In this document: one piece after another, positions 51,820 through 61,096 of the stretch
Layout of the letters: each line of letters opens with the position of its first letter
Numbering within the stretch: the first letter of the stretch is position 1
Origin: Gammaproteobacteria bacterium
GTDB lineage: Bacteria > Pseudomonadota > Gammaproteobacteria > RBG-16-57-12
Length of the DNA: 64,000 bases
Assembly: GCA_022712945.1 (NCBI GenBank)
Contig: JAFLJP010000053.1
Coordinates: 24,040-88,039, forward strand
Direction of reading: 5' to 3'
Notes under the pieces: generated by a model
What the model was told of the DNA's origin: nothing
Database searches by the model: none
Seen by the model: the letters and a program-made list of their open reading frames with translations, nothing else
Position numbers and translations under genes: made by a program

Positions 51820-52278
51820 ATTTCGATCAAAAACGCACTGTGGCCGCTATTGGCGATAACTTCGTTGATGGCTGGTTGTGCAACTTCTCACGATCAACAA
51901 GCCGTAGAAAAAACGTCGTCTTCTGCTGACGCTGTGGCAGATGAAGAAGTAATCCAAATTAAACCTGAACCAGATATTAACGCTTTTGTCTTTGCTGAAG
52001 AAGAACCCAAGCCTGTTAATACGGATGATATTCACCAAGTAATTGGTTATCCTCAGATTGCACGTGATGCCGGAATTGAAGGTAATGTTGTAGTACGTGT
52101 ATTGGTGGATGAAGACGGGAAATATAGTCGTCATAAAGTCATCAATCAGGTGCACCCTGTACTGGCAAAAGCGGTTGAAGAACACGTAGGTAACTTACGA
52201 TTTACTCCTGCTATACAGGGTGGGAAACCTATAAAATTCTGGGTGAACATCCCATTCAAATTCAACCTGTTGAACTAA
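51820..52278 (+). CDS. TonB C-terminal domain lipoprotein; start uncertain
   Basis: IGYPQIARDAGIEGNVVVRVLVDEDGKYSRHKVINQ...; in-frame upstream sequence encodes ISIKNALWPLLAITSLMAGC lipoprotein signal without a standard start codon. Confidence 0.75.
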   Translation: MSIKNALWPLLAITSLMAGCATSHDQQAVEKTSSSADAVADEEVIQIKPEPDINAFVFAEEEPKPVNTDDIHQVIGYPQIARDAGIEGNVVVRVLVDEDGKYSRHKVINQVHPVLAKAVEEHVGNLRFTPAIQGGKPIKFWVNIPFKFNLLN

Positions 52279-52333
52279 AAATAATTTATTCTCTTTAAAT
52301 GAAAAATGAGGTTGTATCAAAAGCCAGTCTCTT

Positions 52334-52939
52334 TTAAGTGGTTGACCCAGAATGAGTTCTGGGTTTTTGAGGAAATTCCAGATAATTGATGTTTTGAAAA
52401 GGTTTGTCATTGTCATAGCGGCATATGGCGGGCTGTTGTTGTTTTATCCACTCCTGTACCCGTCGTTCACCGCTGTTGAGGTAAGCCGACAGTGAGGGTT
52501 CAAGTGAACGATGCATCAGGCAGAAGAGAGGCTGTAATCCCCTGGGAGATTCCACTACAGCGAGTTGTGATGGCGGTTGCCTATTGATTGCTTCAACGAG
52601 CCGTACTGCCAGATCATCAGGAAGCTGTGGTGTATCGCAGGGGCAGAAGAGCAGATAATCAGTATCGCACTGGCTAAAGGCGGTGGCGATGCCGGCAAGT
52701 GGGCCTCTAAAATCAGTCCATAAATCAGGGAAGAGCGGGTGGTTATAACGCTGATAACGTGCCTGGTTTCGGTTGATATTAATGGTTAACTGTTTGAGTT
52801 GTGGTCGTAGCTGTTGCAGAACGTGTTCAATCAGGGGTTGCCCCTGGTATGCTACTAGCCCCTTATCCTGCCCACCCATCCGCGTGCCGCGGCCCCCGGC
52901 AAGAATGACTCCGCAAAGGGCATCAACCTCAATGCTCAT
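52334..52939 (-). CDS. mobA: Molybdenum cofactor guanylyltransferase
   Basis: CGVILAGGRGTRMGGQDKGLVAYQGQPLIEHVLQQL; FCPCDTPQLP. Confidence 0.93.
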   Translation of the reverse strand: MSIEVDALCGVILAGGRGTRMGGQDKGLVAYQGQPLIEHVLQQLRPQLKQLTININRNQARYQRYNHPLFPDLWTDFRGPLAGIATAFSQCDTDYLLFCPCDTPQLPDDLAVRLVEAINRQPPSQLAVVESPRGLQPLFCLMHRSLEPSLSAYLNSGERRVQEWIKQQQPAICRYDNDKPFQNINYLEFPQKPRTHSGSTT

Positions 52940-54177
52940 CAGCCGAAATAGGCGCTGTAGGGGATGAACTCTAATAACATGCCCTCTTTAACGGCCTGCT
53001 CTTCCGGTACCACAACCAGCCCCTCACTCCGGGTTAGCGAAGTGAGCATGGCGGAGCCTTGCTGTTTGAGTGGCACCACCCTGCCGTGGTCAATGTTGGC
53101 GCGCAGATACTCGCGGCGTGTGCCCGGTTTGCGGTTAAACCCGGCGGGCAGGGGTATTGATAGTGGTGTGGTGTTTTGAACCCCTTGCATCTTCTGCAGA
53201 TAGGGGCGGGAAAATAGGCAAAAGGTGATGAAGGTGGCCACCGGATTGCCGGGTAAGCCAAAGAAAGGGGTGCCATCCACCTGACCAAAAGCGAGGGGTT
53301 TGCCCGGTTTGATGGCTATGCGCCAGGACTCTATTTTACCTAGCTGAGCCACGGCGGTTTTAACATGATCTTCATCCCCCACCGAGACACCGCCGCTGGT
53401 GATAATTAGATCCGATTTTGCCGCTTCGCACAGTGTGTTGCAGGTAGCTTGCAGTTGATCTGGGGTGACGCCCAGATCAACAACGTCATAGCCCTGGTTT
53501 TCAAGCAGGGCACGAAGGATATAGCGGTTGCTGTCATAGATGCAGCCGCTGGCCAGTGGTTTACCCAAGGGGGTCAGTTCATCACCCGTGGAGAATATGG
53601 CGACTTTCAAACGACGTGTTACGGTCACTTCGGCGATACCCAGCGTGGCGATTAACCCCAACTCCTGTGCCCTTATTTTCTCTCCCTTGCTGAGTAGCCG
53701 ATCCCCTTTGCTCACCTCTTCTCCCTGACGGCGGATATTGGCTCCTTTGGTTATCTGCCTAGGAAAGGTGATCCACTCGCCATCAATATCACACGCCTCT
53801 TGGGGGATGACGGTATCAGCGCCGGTGGGCAGAGCTGCACCGGTGAAGATGCGGGCGCAACTGCCTGGCTGGAGGGTGCACAGTGCTGCACCCGCTGGAA
53901 TCAACTGGCTGACTCGAAGGCGTTGTGCGGCGTTGTTCTCAAGCTCGTTGAGGCAGATGGCGTAACCATCCATGGCGCTGTTGTCGATAGTTGGCACATG
54001 AAAAGGGGCATCGATATTTTCGGCCAGCACCCGGCCCAACGCTTGCTGCGTGGCAACCGTCTCTTGTGAGGTGATGGGGGTGGCGTGGCTGAGAAAGAGT
54101 GCCAGCGCCTCCTCTACCCGCAGTAATTTTCGGGCACTCTCTTCACAAATATCCATGGTTTTTTCGGGCTTGCTCAT
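52939..54177 (-). CDS. moeA: Molybdopterin molybdotransferase MoeA
   Basis: VPTIDNSAMDGYAI; FTGAALPTGADTVIPQE; TSGGVSVGDEDHVK; FGLPGNPVATFITF. Confidence 0.94.
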   Translation of the reverse strand: MSKPEKTMDICEESARKLLRVEEALALFLSHATPITSQETVATQQALGRVLAENIDAPFHVPTIDNSAMDGYAICLNELENNAAQRLRVSQLIPAGAALCTLQPGSCARIFTGAALPTGADTVIPQEACDIDGEWITFPRQITKGANIRRQGEEVSKGDRLLSKGEKIRAQELGLIATLGIAEVTVTRRLKVAIFSTGDELTPLGKPLASGCIYDSNRYILRALLENQGYDVVDLGVTPDQLQATCNTLCEAAKSDLIITSGGVSVGDEDHVKTAVAQLGKIESWRIAIKPGKPLAFGQVDGTPFFGLPGNPVATFITFCLFSRPYLQKMQGVQNTTPLSIPLPAGFNRKPGTRREYLRANIDHGRVVPLKQQGSAMLTSLTRSEGLVVVPEEQAVKEGMLLEFIPYSAYFG

Positions 54178-54182
54178 CTGTG

Positions 54183-54713
54183 TTAACGCTCTTTGAGGCG
54201 GGGGATTAAATTAACAAAGTTACACGGCTGGGTGCGGCTATCCAGTTGATATTGCAATAAGCCATCCCAGGCCAGTTTACAGGCACCACTGGAGCCAGGT
54301 ACACAAAAGATCAGCGTACCGTTTGCCACCCCACCAAGGGCGCGAGACTGAACTGTGGAGGTGCCAATGTCATCGAGGGAGAGGTAGCGAAATACTTCAC
54401 CAAAGCCTTCAATCTCTTTATCAAACAGCGGACGCATCGCTTCCGGAGTAATATCGCGCCCGGTGATGCCGGTGCCTCCGGTGATAATCACTGCTTGTAT
54501 TTCATCATCGGCAATCCACTGGGAGACCCGGGCGCGAAGCTGGTAAATATCATCCACCAAAATCGCTTTATCTGCGAGGGCGTGGCCATGCTGGGTGAGG
54601 CGTTCAATCAGGAGTTTTCCCGAAGTGTCGGTCTCTTCGGTGCGGGTGTCTGACACCGTTAATATGGCGATGTTAATCGCCTTGAATACAGCATTTTCTG
54701 TGGTGTGAGACAT
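54183..54713 (-). CDS. moaB: Molybdenum cofactor biosynthesis protein MoaB
   Basis: IAILTVSDTRTEETDTSGKLL; IITGGTGITGRDITPEA; VPGSSGACKLAWDGLL. Confidence 0.93.
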   Translation of the reverse strand: MSHTTENAVFKAINIAILTVSDTRTEETDTSGKLLIERLTQHGHALADKAILVDDIYQLRARVSQWIADDEIQAVIITGGTGITGRDITPEAMRPLFDKEIEGFGEVFRYLSLDDIGTSTVQSRALGGVANGTLIFCVPGSSGACKLAWDGLLQYQLDSRTQPCNFVNLIPRLKER

Positions 54714-54737
54714 CAGTTTTTCCTCATGTGCTTTGAA

Positions 54738-54972
54738 CCTAAATTCATCAGTTGACCGCTAGCGTTGCAGGGTAACTAACTATTGATTGTTAAATGATAG
54801 TTAATCTGTCATTTCACTAGCGGGGGGATTCCGCTACGAGTCGAATTGCACGATTGTGGCGGCGTACCTCTGCGTTGTAACGCCTTAAAATAGCGAGCTA
54901 TTTCGCGTTGTTACGCCTTGAGCTACACCACCACAACCGCACACTTCAACTCATCCAACTGATGATTTTAGG
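54738..54972. mobile_element. IS1380-like MITE (235 bp) with perfect 5-bp target duplication
   Basis: TIRs CCTAAATTCATCAGTTG / CCTAAAATCATCAGTTG (16/17); flanked by TTGAA at 54733-54737 and 54973-54977; large internal palindrome. Confidence 0.72.
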
Positions 54973-55137
54973 TTGAAGAGACAGTGTATTGGGTGAAATT
55001 TTTCTCACTATGCCTTATTCGCATAAAATTCACCAGTGATCGTCTTGTCCAATATAGGTGATGGTGTCATCATTAGGAGATCTTTAATTTTTAGAGATGC
55101 CCATTAGTGAATATATTTTCGAGAATCGGAGTCGGAA

Positions 55138-56124
55138 TTGAGTAAGCAGTTGCTTGACCCCCAAGGACGACATATCACCTACCTACGGTTATCGCTGACC
55201 GATCGCTGCAATTTAAGGTGTTTTTATTGCCTGCCAAAAGGGGCGAAAAATTTCACTCCCCCGAACCACTGGCTAAGCTTTGATGAGATAGAGCGGTTGG
55301 TCAGCGCGTTCGCTACGCTAGGGGTGGGTCGTATTCGCCTCACCGGTGGCGAGCCGCTGGTACGCCCTGATGTCACCCGCTTGATTGCACGGCTGACGGC
55401 TATTCCTGATATTGATGAACTCTCTTTGAGCACCAACGCCAGCTTGCTCGCCCACTACGCTCAGTCGTTAAAAGAGGCGGGTATTTCGCGGATTAATGTC
55501 AGCCTTGATACCTTAAAAGCAGAGCGATTTACCGAGATCACCGGTGGCGGTGAATTACAGCCGGTACTGGATGGTCTGGCCGCTGCCAAGCGGTTTGGCC
55601 TGCACCCCATAAAGATCAATATGGTGGCGATGAAAGGGATCAATGATGATGAGTTTTCCGACATGGTGCGCTATTGCGACAAGAATAACTTTACCCTGCG
55701 ATTGATTGAAACCATGCCGTTGGGCAGCAGTGGTCAAAAGGCAAGCGACCACTACATGGATTTGAGTGCGGTACGTCAGCAGCTGGGTGACGAGTTTAAT
55801 ATGGTGCCGGGGGTTATGCCTGGCGGTGGCCCAGCCCGTTATCTACAGGCTGTCGATGGTGGGCTAAAGGTTGGTTTTATCACCCCAATATCCCAACATT
55901 TTTGTGAAACCTGCAACCGGGTAAGGCTTTCCGTTGACGGGGTGCTCTACCTCTGCCTAGGTCAGGAGCACAGCTTCGATTTTAAACCACTGCTACGCGG
56001 TGGAGCCAGTGATGAAACGCTGCAGGCGGCGATTATCAAAGCGCTGGAGCTAAAACCGGCACAGCATGATTTTAATCAGCAGCCTGGGAAGATTGTGCGG
56101 TTTATGTCCCGGCTGGGAGGGTAA
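55138..56124 (+). CDS. moaA: GTP 3',8-cyclase MoaA (radical SAM)
   Basis: TYLRLSLTDRCNLRCFYCLP; RLTGGEPLVRPDV; C-terminal CETCNRVRLSVDGVLYLCL; TTG start. Confidence 0.95.
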   Translation: MSKQLLDPQGRHITYLRLSLTDRCNLRCFYCLPKGAKNFTPPNHWLSFDEIERLVSAFATLGVGRIRLTGGEPLVRPDVTRLIARLTAIPDIDELSLSTNASLLAHYAQSLKEAGISRINVSLDTLKAERFTEITGGGELQPVLDGLAAAKRFGLHPIKINMVAMKGINDDEFSDMVRYCDKNNFTLRLIETMPLGSSGQKASDHYMDLSAVRQQLGDEFNMVPGVMPGGGPARYLQAVDGGLKVGFITPISQHFCETCNRVRLSVDGVLYLCLGQEHSFDFKPLLRGGASDETLQAAIIKALELKPAQHDFNQQPGKIVRFMSRLGG

Positions 56125-56143
56125 TTGCCCCTTTTTTTGCTGT

Positions 56144-57388
56144 TTATTCGTTGTGGCTGAAAATCGCCAGCGCCTGAGCAAAATCATCCAGCAAATCCTG
56201 TTGATCTTCAATGCCAATGGATAGGCGAATCAGTGAATCATCAATGCCCATCTCAGCGCGGCGCTCGGCACCCATCTCCCAGTAAATGGTGTGGGCGACT
56301 GGAATCGCCAGGGTGCGGTTGTCACCCAGATGGCTGGAGAGAATAACGAGTTTCAGCTGATTTAAAAACTCAAAACAGTCACACCCCTCTGCCAGCTCAA
56401 TGCTGATAATGGCTCCGTGGCGTTTGAACAGTGCTTTGGATAGCCCATGCTGTGGATGATCTTGCAGTCCCGGGTAATAGACTTTCGAGATGCTCGGGTG
56501 TGTGGCAAAGAAATCAGCCAGTGCAGTGGCATTGTCACCAGCCCGTTCCATGCGCAGTGCCAGTGTCTCTGCGCCGATAGCAATTTTGTGGGCTGATTCA
56601 GCGGTTAAGGTGCTGCCAAAATCACGCAGCCCTTTTTTACGAATTTGGGTAATACCCCATAGCTTGGGTTCAAATTTTTTATAGGTATCGTAGATGTTTG
56701 GGTATTGAGACCAGTCATACAACCCAGTGTCGGTTACCGCTCCACCCAAGGCATTACCGTGGCCACAGATATATTTGGTCAGTGAGTTGATAGAGAGGCT
56801 CGCTCCCACTGTTTTGGGTTGAAACAGATAGGGAGAGGTGAGGGTGTTATCCACCACATACAGCAGCCCACGCTCACGGCATAACTCCCCAATTTTGGCT
56901 AAATCGGCAATTTGGGTGCGCGGGTTGGCAATGGTCTCAACAAAAACCAGGCGGGTGTTCTCCTGTAGCGCCGCTTCAATGTGGGTGACACTGGTGGCAT
57001 CCACTAGGCTGACACCACAACCGAGGGTATCAATAGTACCCATCAGACTATTGGTATTACCAAATAGGTATGAGCTAGAGACGATATGATCACCCGCTCT
57101 CAGAAGTGCAATAAATGTTGAGCCGATGGCCGCCATGCCGGTGCTAAAGCAGGCGGTGGCTAGTCCATCTTCCATGGTGGTGATCTTGGTTTCCAGTGCA
57201 GCGGTGGTGGGGTTGGATTGTCGGCTATAGACAAAGCCAACCTCTGCACCTTGAAATACGCGAGCCAGATGATTCGCGTCGGGGTAGCCATAGGCGGTAG
57301 CGGTGTGAATTGGCTTATGTACGGCGAAGTGTTCGATATTGGCGGAGCGATCTGAGTGGAGAATCTGGGTGGTGAATTTTCTGGTCAT
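56144..57388 (-). CDS. Cys/Met-metabolism PLP-dependent enzyme (trans-sulfuration/sulfhydrylase family)
   Basis: VYSRQSNPTTAALETKI; FVETIANPRTQIADL; SLTKYICGHGNALGG Schiff-base lysine region. Confidence 0.88.
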   Translation of the reverse strand: MTRKFTTQILHSDRSANIEHFAVHKPIHTATAYGYPDANHLARVFQGAEVGFVYSRQSNPTTAALETKITTMEDGLATACFSTGMAAIGSTFIALLRAGDHIVSSSYLFGNTNSLMGTIDTLGCGVSLVDATSVTHIEAALQENTRLVFVETIANPRTQIADLAKIGELCRERGLLYVVDNTLTSPYLFQPKTVGASLSINSLTKYICGHGNALGGAVTDTGLYDWSQYPNIYDTYKKFEPKLWGITQIRKKGLRDFGSTLTAESAHKIAIGAETLALRMERAGDNATALADFFATHPSISKVYYPGLQDHPQHGLSKALFKRHGAIISIELAEGCDCFEFLNQLKLVILSSHLGDNRTLAIPVAHTIYWEMGAERRAEMGIDDSLIRLSIGIEDQQDLLDDFAQALAIFSHNE

Positions 57389-57509
57389 ATCCGGATGCTT
57401 CTATAGGAATTGTGTTGTGGATCAGTGTACCAATAAAGCACTCAACTACCTTAAAAATATCCCAAATTAGTAGCGAATTGTGTTCTTCCTTTAGTGATTC
57501 ACCCCTGAA

Positions 57510-57572
57510 TGAGCCGATTAATACTGATATTCGGCTTGATATATGAGCCGAATAAGTGATTTAATCGGCTCA
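57510..57572. promoter_or_regulatory. Nested inverted repeats upstream of fic gene (candidate autoregulatory operator)
   Basis: TGAGCCGATTAA (57510-57521) ... TTAATCGGCTCA (57561-57572), enclosing ATTCGGCT (57529-57536) ... AGCCGAAT (57546-57553). Confidence 0.65.
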
Positions 57573-57585
57573 TGACGGAGCTTGT

Positions 57586-58731
57586 ATGACATTAATAGGT
57601 TCAAAATGGGTTTGGCAACAACCAAGTTGGCCTGGTTTTAAGTGGCAGGATGAGCTTGTATTACCGCTGCTGCGGGCTGTACGTCTGAAGCAGGGAGTGT
57701 TACTAGGCAAAACGGGCAGTGGCTTTGAGTACTCCACTACCAGCTCTCGTGCTGCACTGGATATTCTGTTGCAGAATATCATCACCTCCTCTGCGATTGA
57801 GGGGGAGCGACTCAATGCGCCAGCGGTGCGCTCCTCGTTGGCCAAACGCTTTGGCTTGGATCAAAGTCGGCCCTATCCTATCTCCAAACGCTCCGAAGGG
57901 CTGGCAGAGATGATGCTGGATGCGACTCAAAATCTATCTAGTTCATTGACACTTTCACGTCTGTTTCAGTGGCATTGTTGGTTGTTTCCGGAAGATGACT
58001 TCTTATTGCAGCCGATTAAGGTTGGGCAGTTACGTGGTGATGAGCCGATGCAGGTGGTTTCCGGGCGTATTGATCGCCCCAGAGTTCACTTTGAAGCACC
58101 ACCACGGAATCTGTTGGAATCAGGGTTAAGTGATTTTATCGACTGGTTTAATCGAAGTAGAGGTGATGCTACCTTAGACCCACTGCTACGGGCAGCGATC
58201 AGCCACTTTTGGTTGATTACACTACACCCTTTCGATGATGGCAATGGTCGCATCACCCGGGCGCTGACCGACCTGGCGTTAGCGCAGGCCGATAGCCCGA
58301 GCATTCATCTTTATGCGATGTCTGCCTCAATACTGGCGCGACGCGCAGCCTACTACTCAATACTGGAGCAGAGCCAGCGCGGGGATGTTGATATCACCGA
58401 TTGGTTGGTGTGGTTTCTACACACTCTGGATGCGGCGTTACAAACATCGCTGAATGGCATCGAATATACGCTGGAGAAGAGTCGGTTTTGGCGGCATTAC
58501 CACGATGTCGGATTATCGGCACCACAAATCAAAGTATTAAACCGCCTGCTAGAGGGGGGGGATAACAACTTTGAGCAGGGTATCAGTGCGGCACAATACC
58601 AAAAAGTAGCCAAGGTGAGTAAGGCTACCGCCACCCGCCATTTGGCTGATCTATTGGCCAAGGGGTGCATTAAAAAACTGCCTGGGGGTGGGCGGAGCAC
58701 CCGCTACAGAGTGGTGGGCTTTAAGCCGTAG
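57586..58731 (+). CDS. Fic family protein with N-terminal inhibitory motif and C-terminal winged-helix
   Basis: HPFDDGNGRITRAL; SSAIEGE inhibitory-helix motif; C-terminal VAKVSKATATRHLADLLAKGCIKKLPGGGRSTRYRV. Confidence 0.9.
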   Translation: MTLIGSKWVWQQPSWPGFKWQDELVLPLLRAVRLKQGVLLGKTGSGFEYSTTSSRAALDILLQNIITSSAIEGERLNAPAVRSSLAKRFGLDQSRPYPISKRSEGLAEMMLDATQNLSSSLTLSRLFQWHCWLFPEDDFLLQPIKVGQLRGDEPMQVVSGRIDRPRVHFEAPPRNLLESGLSDFIDWFNRSRGDATLDPLLRAAISHFWLITLHPFDDGNGRITRALTDLALAQADSPSIHLYAMSASILARRAAYYSILEQSQRGDVDITDWLVWFLHTLDAALQTSLNGIEYTLEKSRFWRHYHDVGLSAPQIKVLNRLLEGGDNNFEQGISAAQYQKVAKVSKATATRHLADLLAKGCIKKLPGGGRSTRYRVVGFKP

Positions 58732-58791
58732 CGTCGTTATCAATGGCATGTATACTAATTACTTCCAAATTATGATCATGAAAGAGTTTCT

Positions 58792-59283
58792 ATGTCACAA
58801 AAATTGACCCATTTTAACCATCAGGGTGATGCCCATATGGTGGATGTTGGTGCCAAGGCGACCACCCAACGTATCGCGGTTGCCGAGGGCTCTATTGTTA
58901 TGCAGCCAGCAACCCTGTTGATGATTCAACATCACGGACATAAAAAAGGCGACGTGTTGGGAATTGCCCGCATCGCCGGTATTATGGCGGCGAAAAAAAC
59001 CCCAGAGCTGGTGCCTCTGGCTCACCCAATCGCCTTAAGTGGTATTGAGGTGGAATTTTCAATCGAGGGTGAAAACAGGGTACGTTGTATTGCCCGCGTC
59101 AAGTGTAGTGGCCAAACCGGGGTGGAAATTGAGGCCCTGAATACGGTGCAGGTAGCACTGCTGACAATTTATGATATGTGCAAAGCGGTGGACAAGGGAA
59201 TGGAGATTGGTGGGGTCAGGTTGCTCTCTAAAACCGGTGGCAAGTCGGGTGATTGGTCGTATGAGGCTCACCGTGCAGATTAG
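58792..59283 (+). CDS. moaC: Cyclic pyranopterin monophosphate synthase MoaC
   Basis: [63 protein letters not shown]. Confidence 0.95.
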   Translation: MSQKLTHFNHQGDAHMVDVGAKATTQRIAVAEGSIVMQPATLLMIQHHGHKKGDVLGIARIAGIMAAKKTPELVPLAHPIALSGIEVEFSIEGENRVRCIARVKCSGQTGVEIEALNTVQVALLTIYDMCKAVDKGMEIGGVRLLSKTGGKSGDWSYEAHRAD

Positions 59284-59509
59284 TGTGAAATACTTTGCCA
59301 GCATGCGTGAGCACATGGGGTGTGCCGAGCAAAAAATTGAAGTGAGTGAATCATTGCTAACGGTTGAAGGGTTGTGGCATGGCTATCTTAGTGAGGGTGC
59401 GCTGCCTGCTAACACCTTGGTGGCGGTGAATATGGAATATTGTGATCTTAGCGCGGTGATTAAGAGCGGTGATGAGGTGGCTTTTTTTCCGCCGGTTACC
59501 GGGGGGTAA
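59261..59509 (+). CDS. moaD: Molybdopterin synthase sulfur carrier subunit
   Basis: [14 protein letters not shown]...[10 protein letters not shown] (C-terminal GG). Confidence 0.93.
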   Translation: MRLTVQISVKYFASMREHMGCAEQKIEVSESLLTVEGLWHGYLSEGALPANTLVAVNMEYCDLSAVIKSGDEVAFFPPVTGG

Positions 59510-59510
59510 T

Positions 59511-59960
59511 ATGAATGTCGTGATCAAGTCGCAACCCTTCGATCCCTACGCCGCACTGGGCCGTTATCAGAGTAGCTTGCGTGCCGGTAGCTACGGTGCC
59601 ATGGTCAGTTTTGTTGGGGTGATGCGAGACTTTAATGAGGATGAAAGTGTCTCAGCGATGACGCTGGAGCACTATCCGGGTATGACCGAGAAAGAGATTG
59701 AACGGGTGTGCCAAGAGGCACTGAATCGGTATCAGATTGATGATTTTCTGGTGGTTCATCGGGTAGGAGATATCACACCGAATGAGCCGATTGTGCTGGT
59801 GGCGGTGTGGTCTGCCCATCGTCGTGCAGCGTTTGATGGCTGTCGTGAAATCATTAACGAGCTCAAACAGCGTGCACCGTTCTGGAAACGTGAACAGTGT
59901 GAGCGGGGGCTGTGTTGGGTCAGCGATAATACGCAAGACCCGATATTGAAAAAAGTATGA
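59511..59960 (+). CDS. moaE: Molybdopterin synthase catalytic subunit
   Basis: GAMVSFVGVMRDFNEDESVSAMTLEHYPGMTEKEI; HRVGDITPNEPIVLVAVWSAHRRAAFDGC. Confidence 0.94.
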   Translation: MNVVIKSQPFDPYAALGRYQSSLRAGSYGAMVSFVGVMRDFNEDESVSAMTLEHYPGMTEKEIERVCQEALNRYQIDDFLVVHRVGDITPNEPIVLVAVWSAHRRAAFDGCREIINELKQRAPFWKREQCERGLCWVSDNTQDPILKKV

Positions 59961-59991
59961 GTTTTTTCAATCACAGCCCCATGGTGGGCAG

Positions 59992-61026
59992 TTACTTTTT
60001 ACAGTAGCCGTTTAACTCCACGTACGCCTTGCCAAGCGGGGTACCCTCACTGCTGGTAACACTACTGGCACCTTCCCAATACTTAGGGCCGACCCAAAAG
60101 TGGTGCTCCGCCTGAAGTTCCTGGTCTTTCACCAGCGGTTCAACAATCCACTCTTCATCATTGATGTTTACCCGCCAACCGCTGGGGTAAGTGCAGCCGG
60201 TATTCGGGCTGGTCCAGTGATCCAGTATGGTGACAGTGAACTCATCCGGACCGAAGTTTTTAGTTTTACCACTGGCATCGGTAATCGAGGCGTAACTTTC
60301 AACTTTGTTTTGTTCGCCATTAATGTCGTAAAGCATGATTTGACGATTATCGTCCAGCTCGATTGCAAACCACTGCCACCCCTGTTCAATTGCCTGATAG
60401 AGTTCACCGTATTGGCGATCAAACCAGCTGCTACCACTGACCTTATAGCGCTCGCCTTTGATTGTAATGGTACCGGTGGTTTTCATCGACTCCCGGGAAT
60501 AGTAGTAGGTGTAACCACCAAAATGATAAGGGTGTGGCCCACCGCCGTAGTGAATGACGGGCTCTTTATCCGCCACAAGCTGAAGATCCAGCACATAGTC
60601 GCCCACCTCACCGTGCAACGTGTCACTACCGCCACCGCCTACAGCGGTCACTTTGTTATCACTCCCAGAGCTTAGGTTGAACGCATTGGGCAGTTGCTCT
60701 GGCAGAGAGAAGGCTCTGACATGTTCTTCAAAGTGGAAGCTATTACCATCAATATCGGTAACCGCTATTTGGATTAACTGATCTTTGAAGATAAGAAAGC
60801 TGTCGAAAGCAAAAAAGACCACCTCAAAGCCAAATTGTCGACCCTCTTCACTCTCCAGATGGCCGGTCCAGTACCACCACTGCACATCCTCTTCCGGCAG
60901 GAAGGCATCATCCTGAGGCAGCTGCACTGGGCCGATAAGCCCTTTCACCGGAGCAAATATCATGTAGAGGGCAAACAGTACTAGAAGCAACCAGGGAATC
61001 CAGCATTTTGTGGCTTGTTTTAACAT
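59992..61026 (-). CDS. AttH/CrtC-like (hydroxyneurosporene synthase-type lipocalin fold) protein
   Basis: EEDVQWWYWTGHLESEEGRQFGFEVVFFAF; GSSWFDRQYGE; GWQWFAIELDDNRQIMLYDI. Confidence 0.75.
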   Translation of the reverse strand: MLKQATKCWIPWLLLVLFALYMIFAPVKGLIGPVQLPQDDAFLPEEDVQWWYWTGHLESEEGRQFGFEVVFFAFDSFLIFKDQLIQIAVTDIDGNSFHFEEHVRAFSLPEQLPNAFNLSSGSDNKVTAVGGGGSDTLHGEVGDYVLDLQLVADKEPVIHYGGGPHPYHFGGYTYYYSRESMKTTGTITIKGERYKVSGSSWFDRQYGELYQAIEQGWQWFAIELDDNRQIMLYDINGEQNKVESYASITDASGKTKNFGPDEFTVTILDHWTSPNTGCTYPSGWRVNINDEEWIVEPLVKDQELQAEHHFWVGPKYWEGASSVTSSEGTPLGKAYVELNGYCKK

Positions 61027-61096
61027 CGATAACTCCTTGTTTTAGATCATTAAAGCGTAAGTAAAATTATGTGTTGTTTACATTATGGGGATGAAA

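Noticed and set aside
54978-55137. Possible Moco riboswitch upstream of moaA
   Set aside because: Could not match the known Moco RNA conserved core by eye; no claim without covariance-model search
60100-60675. 191-aa plus-strand ORF opposite the AttH-like gene
   Set aside because: Antisense shadow ORF; the opposite strand encodes a coherent family protein
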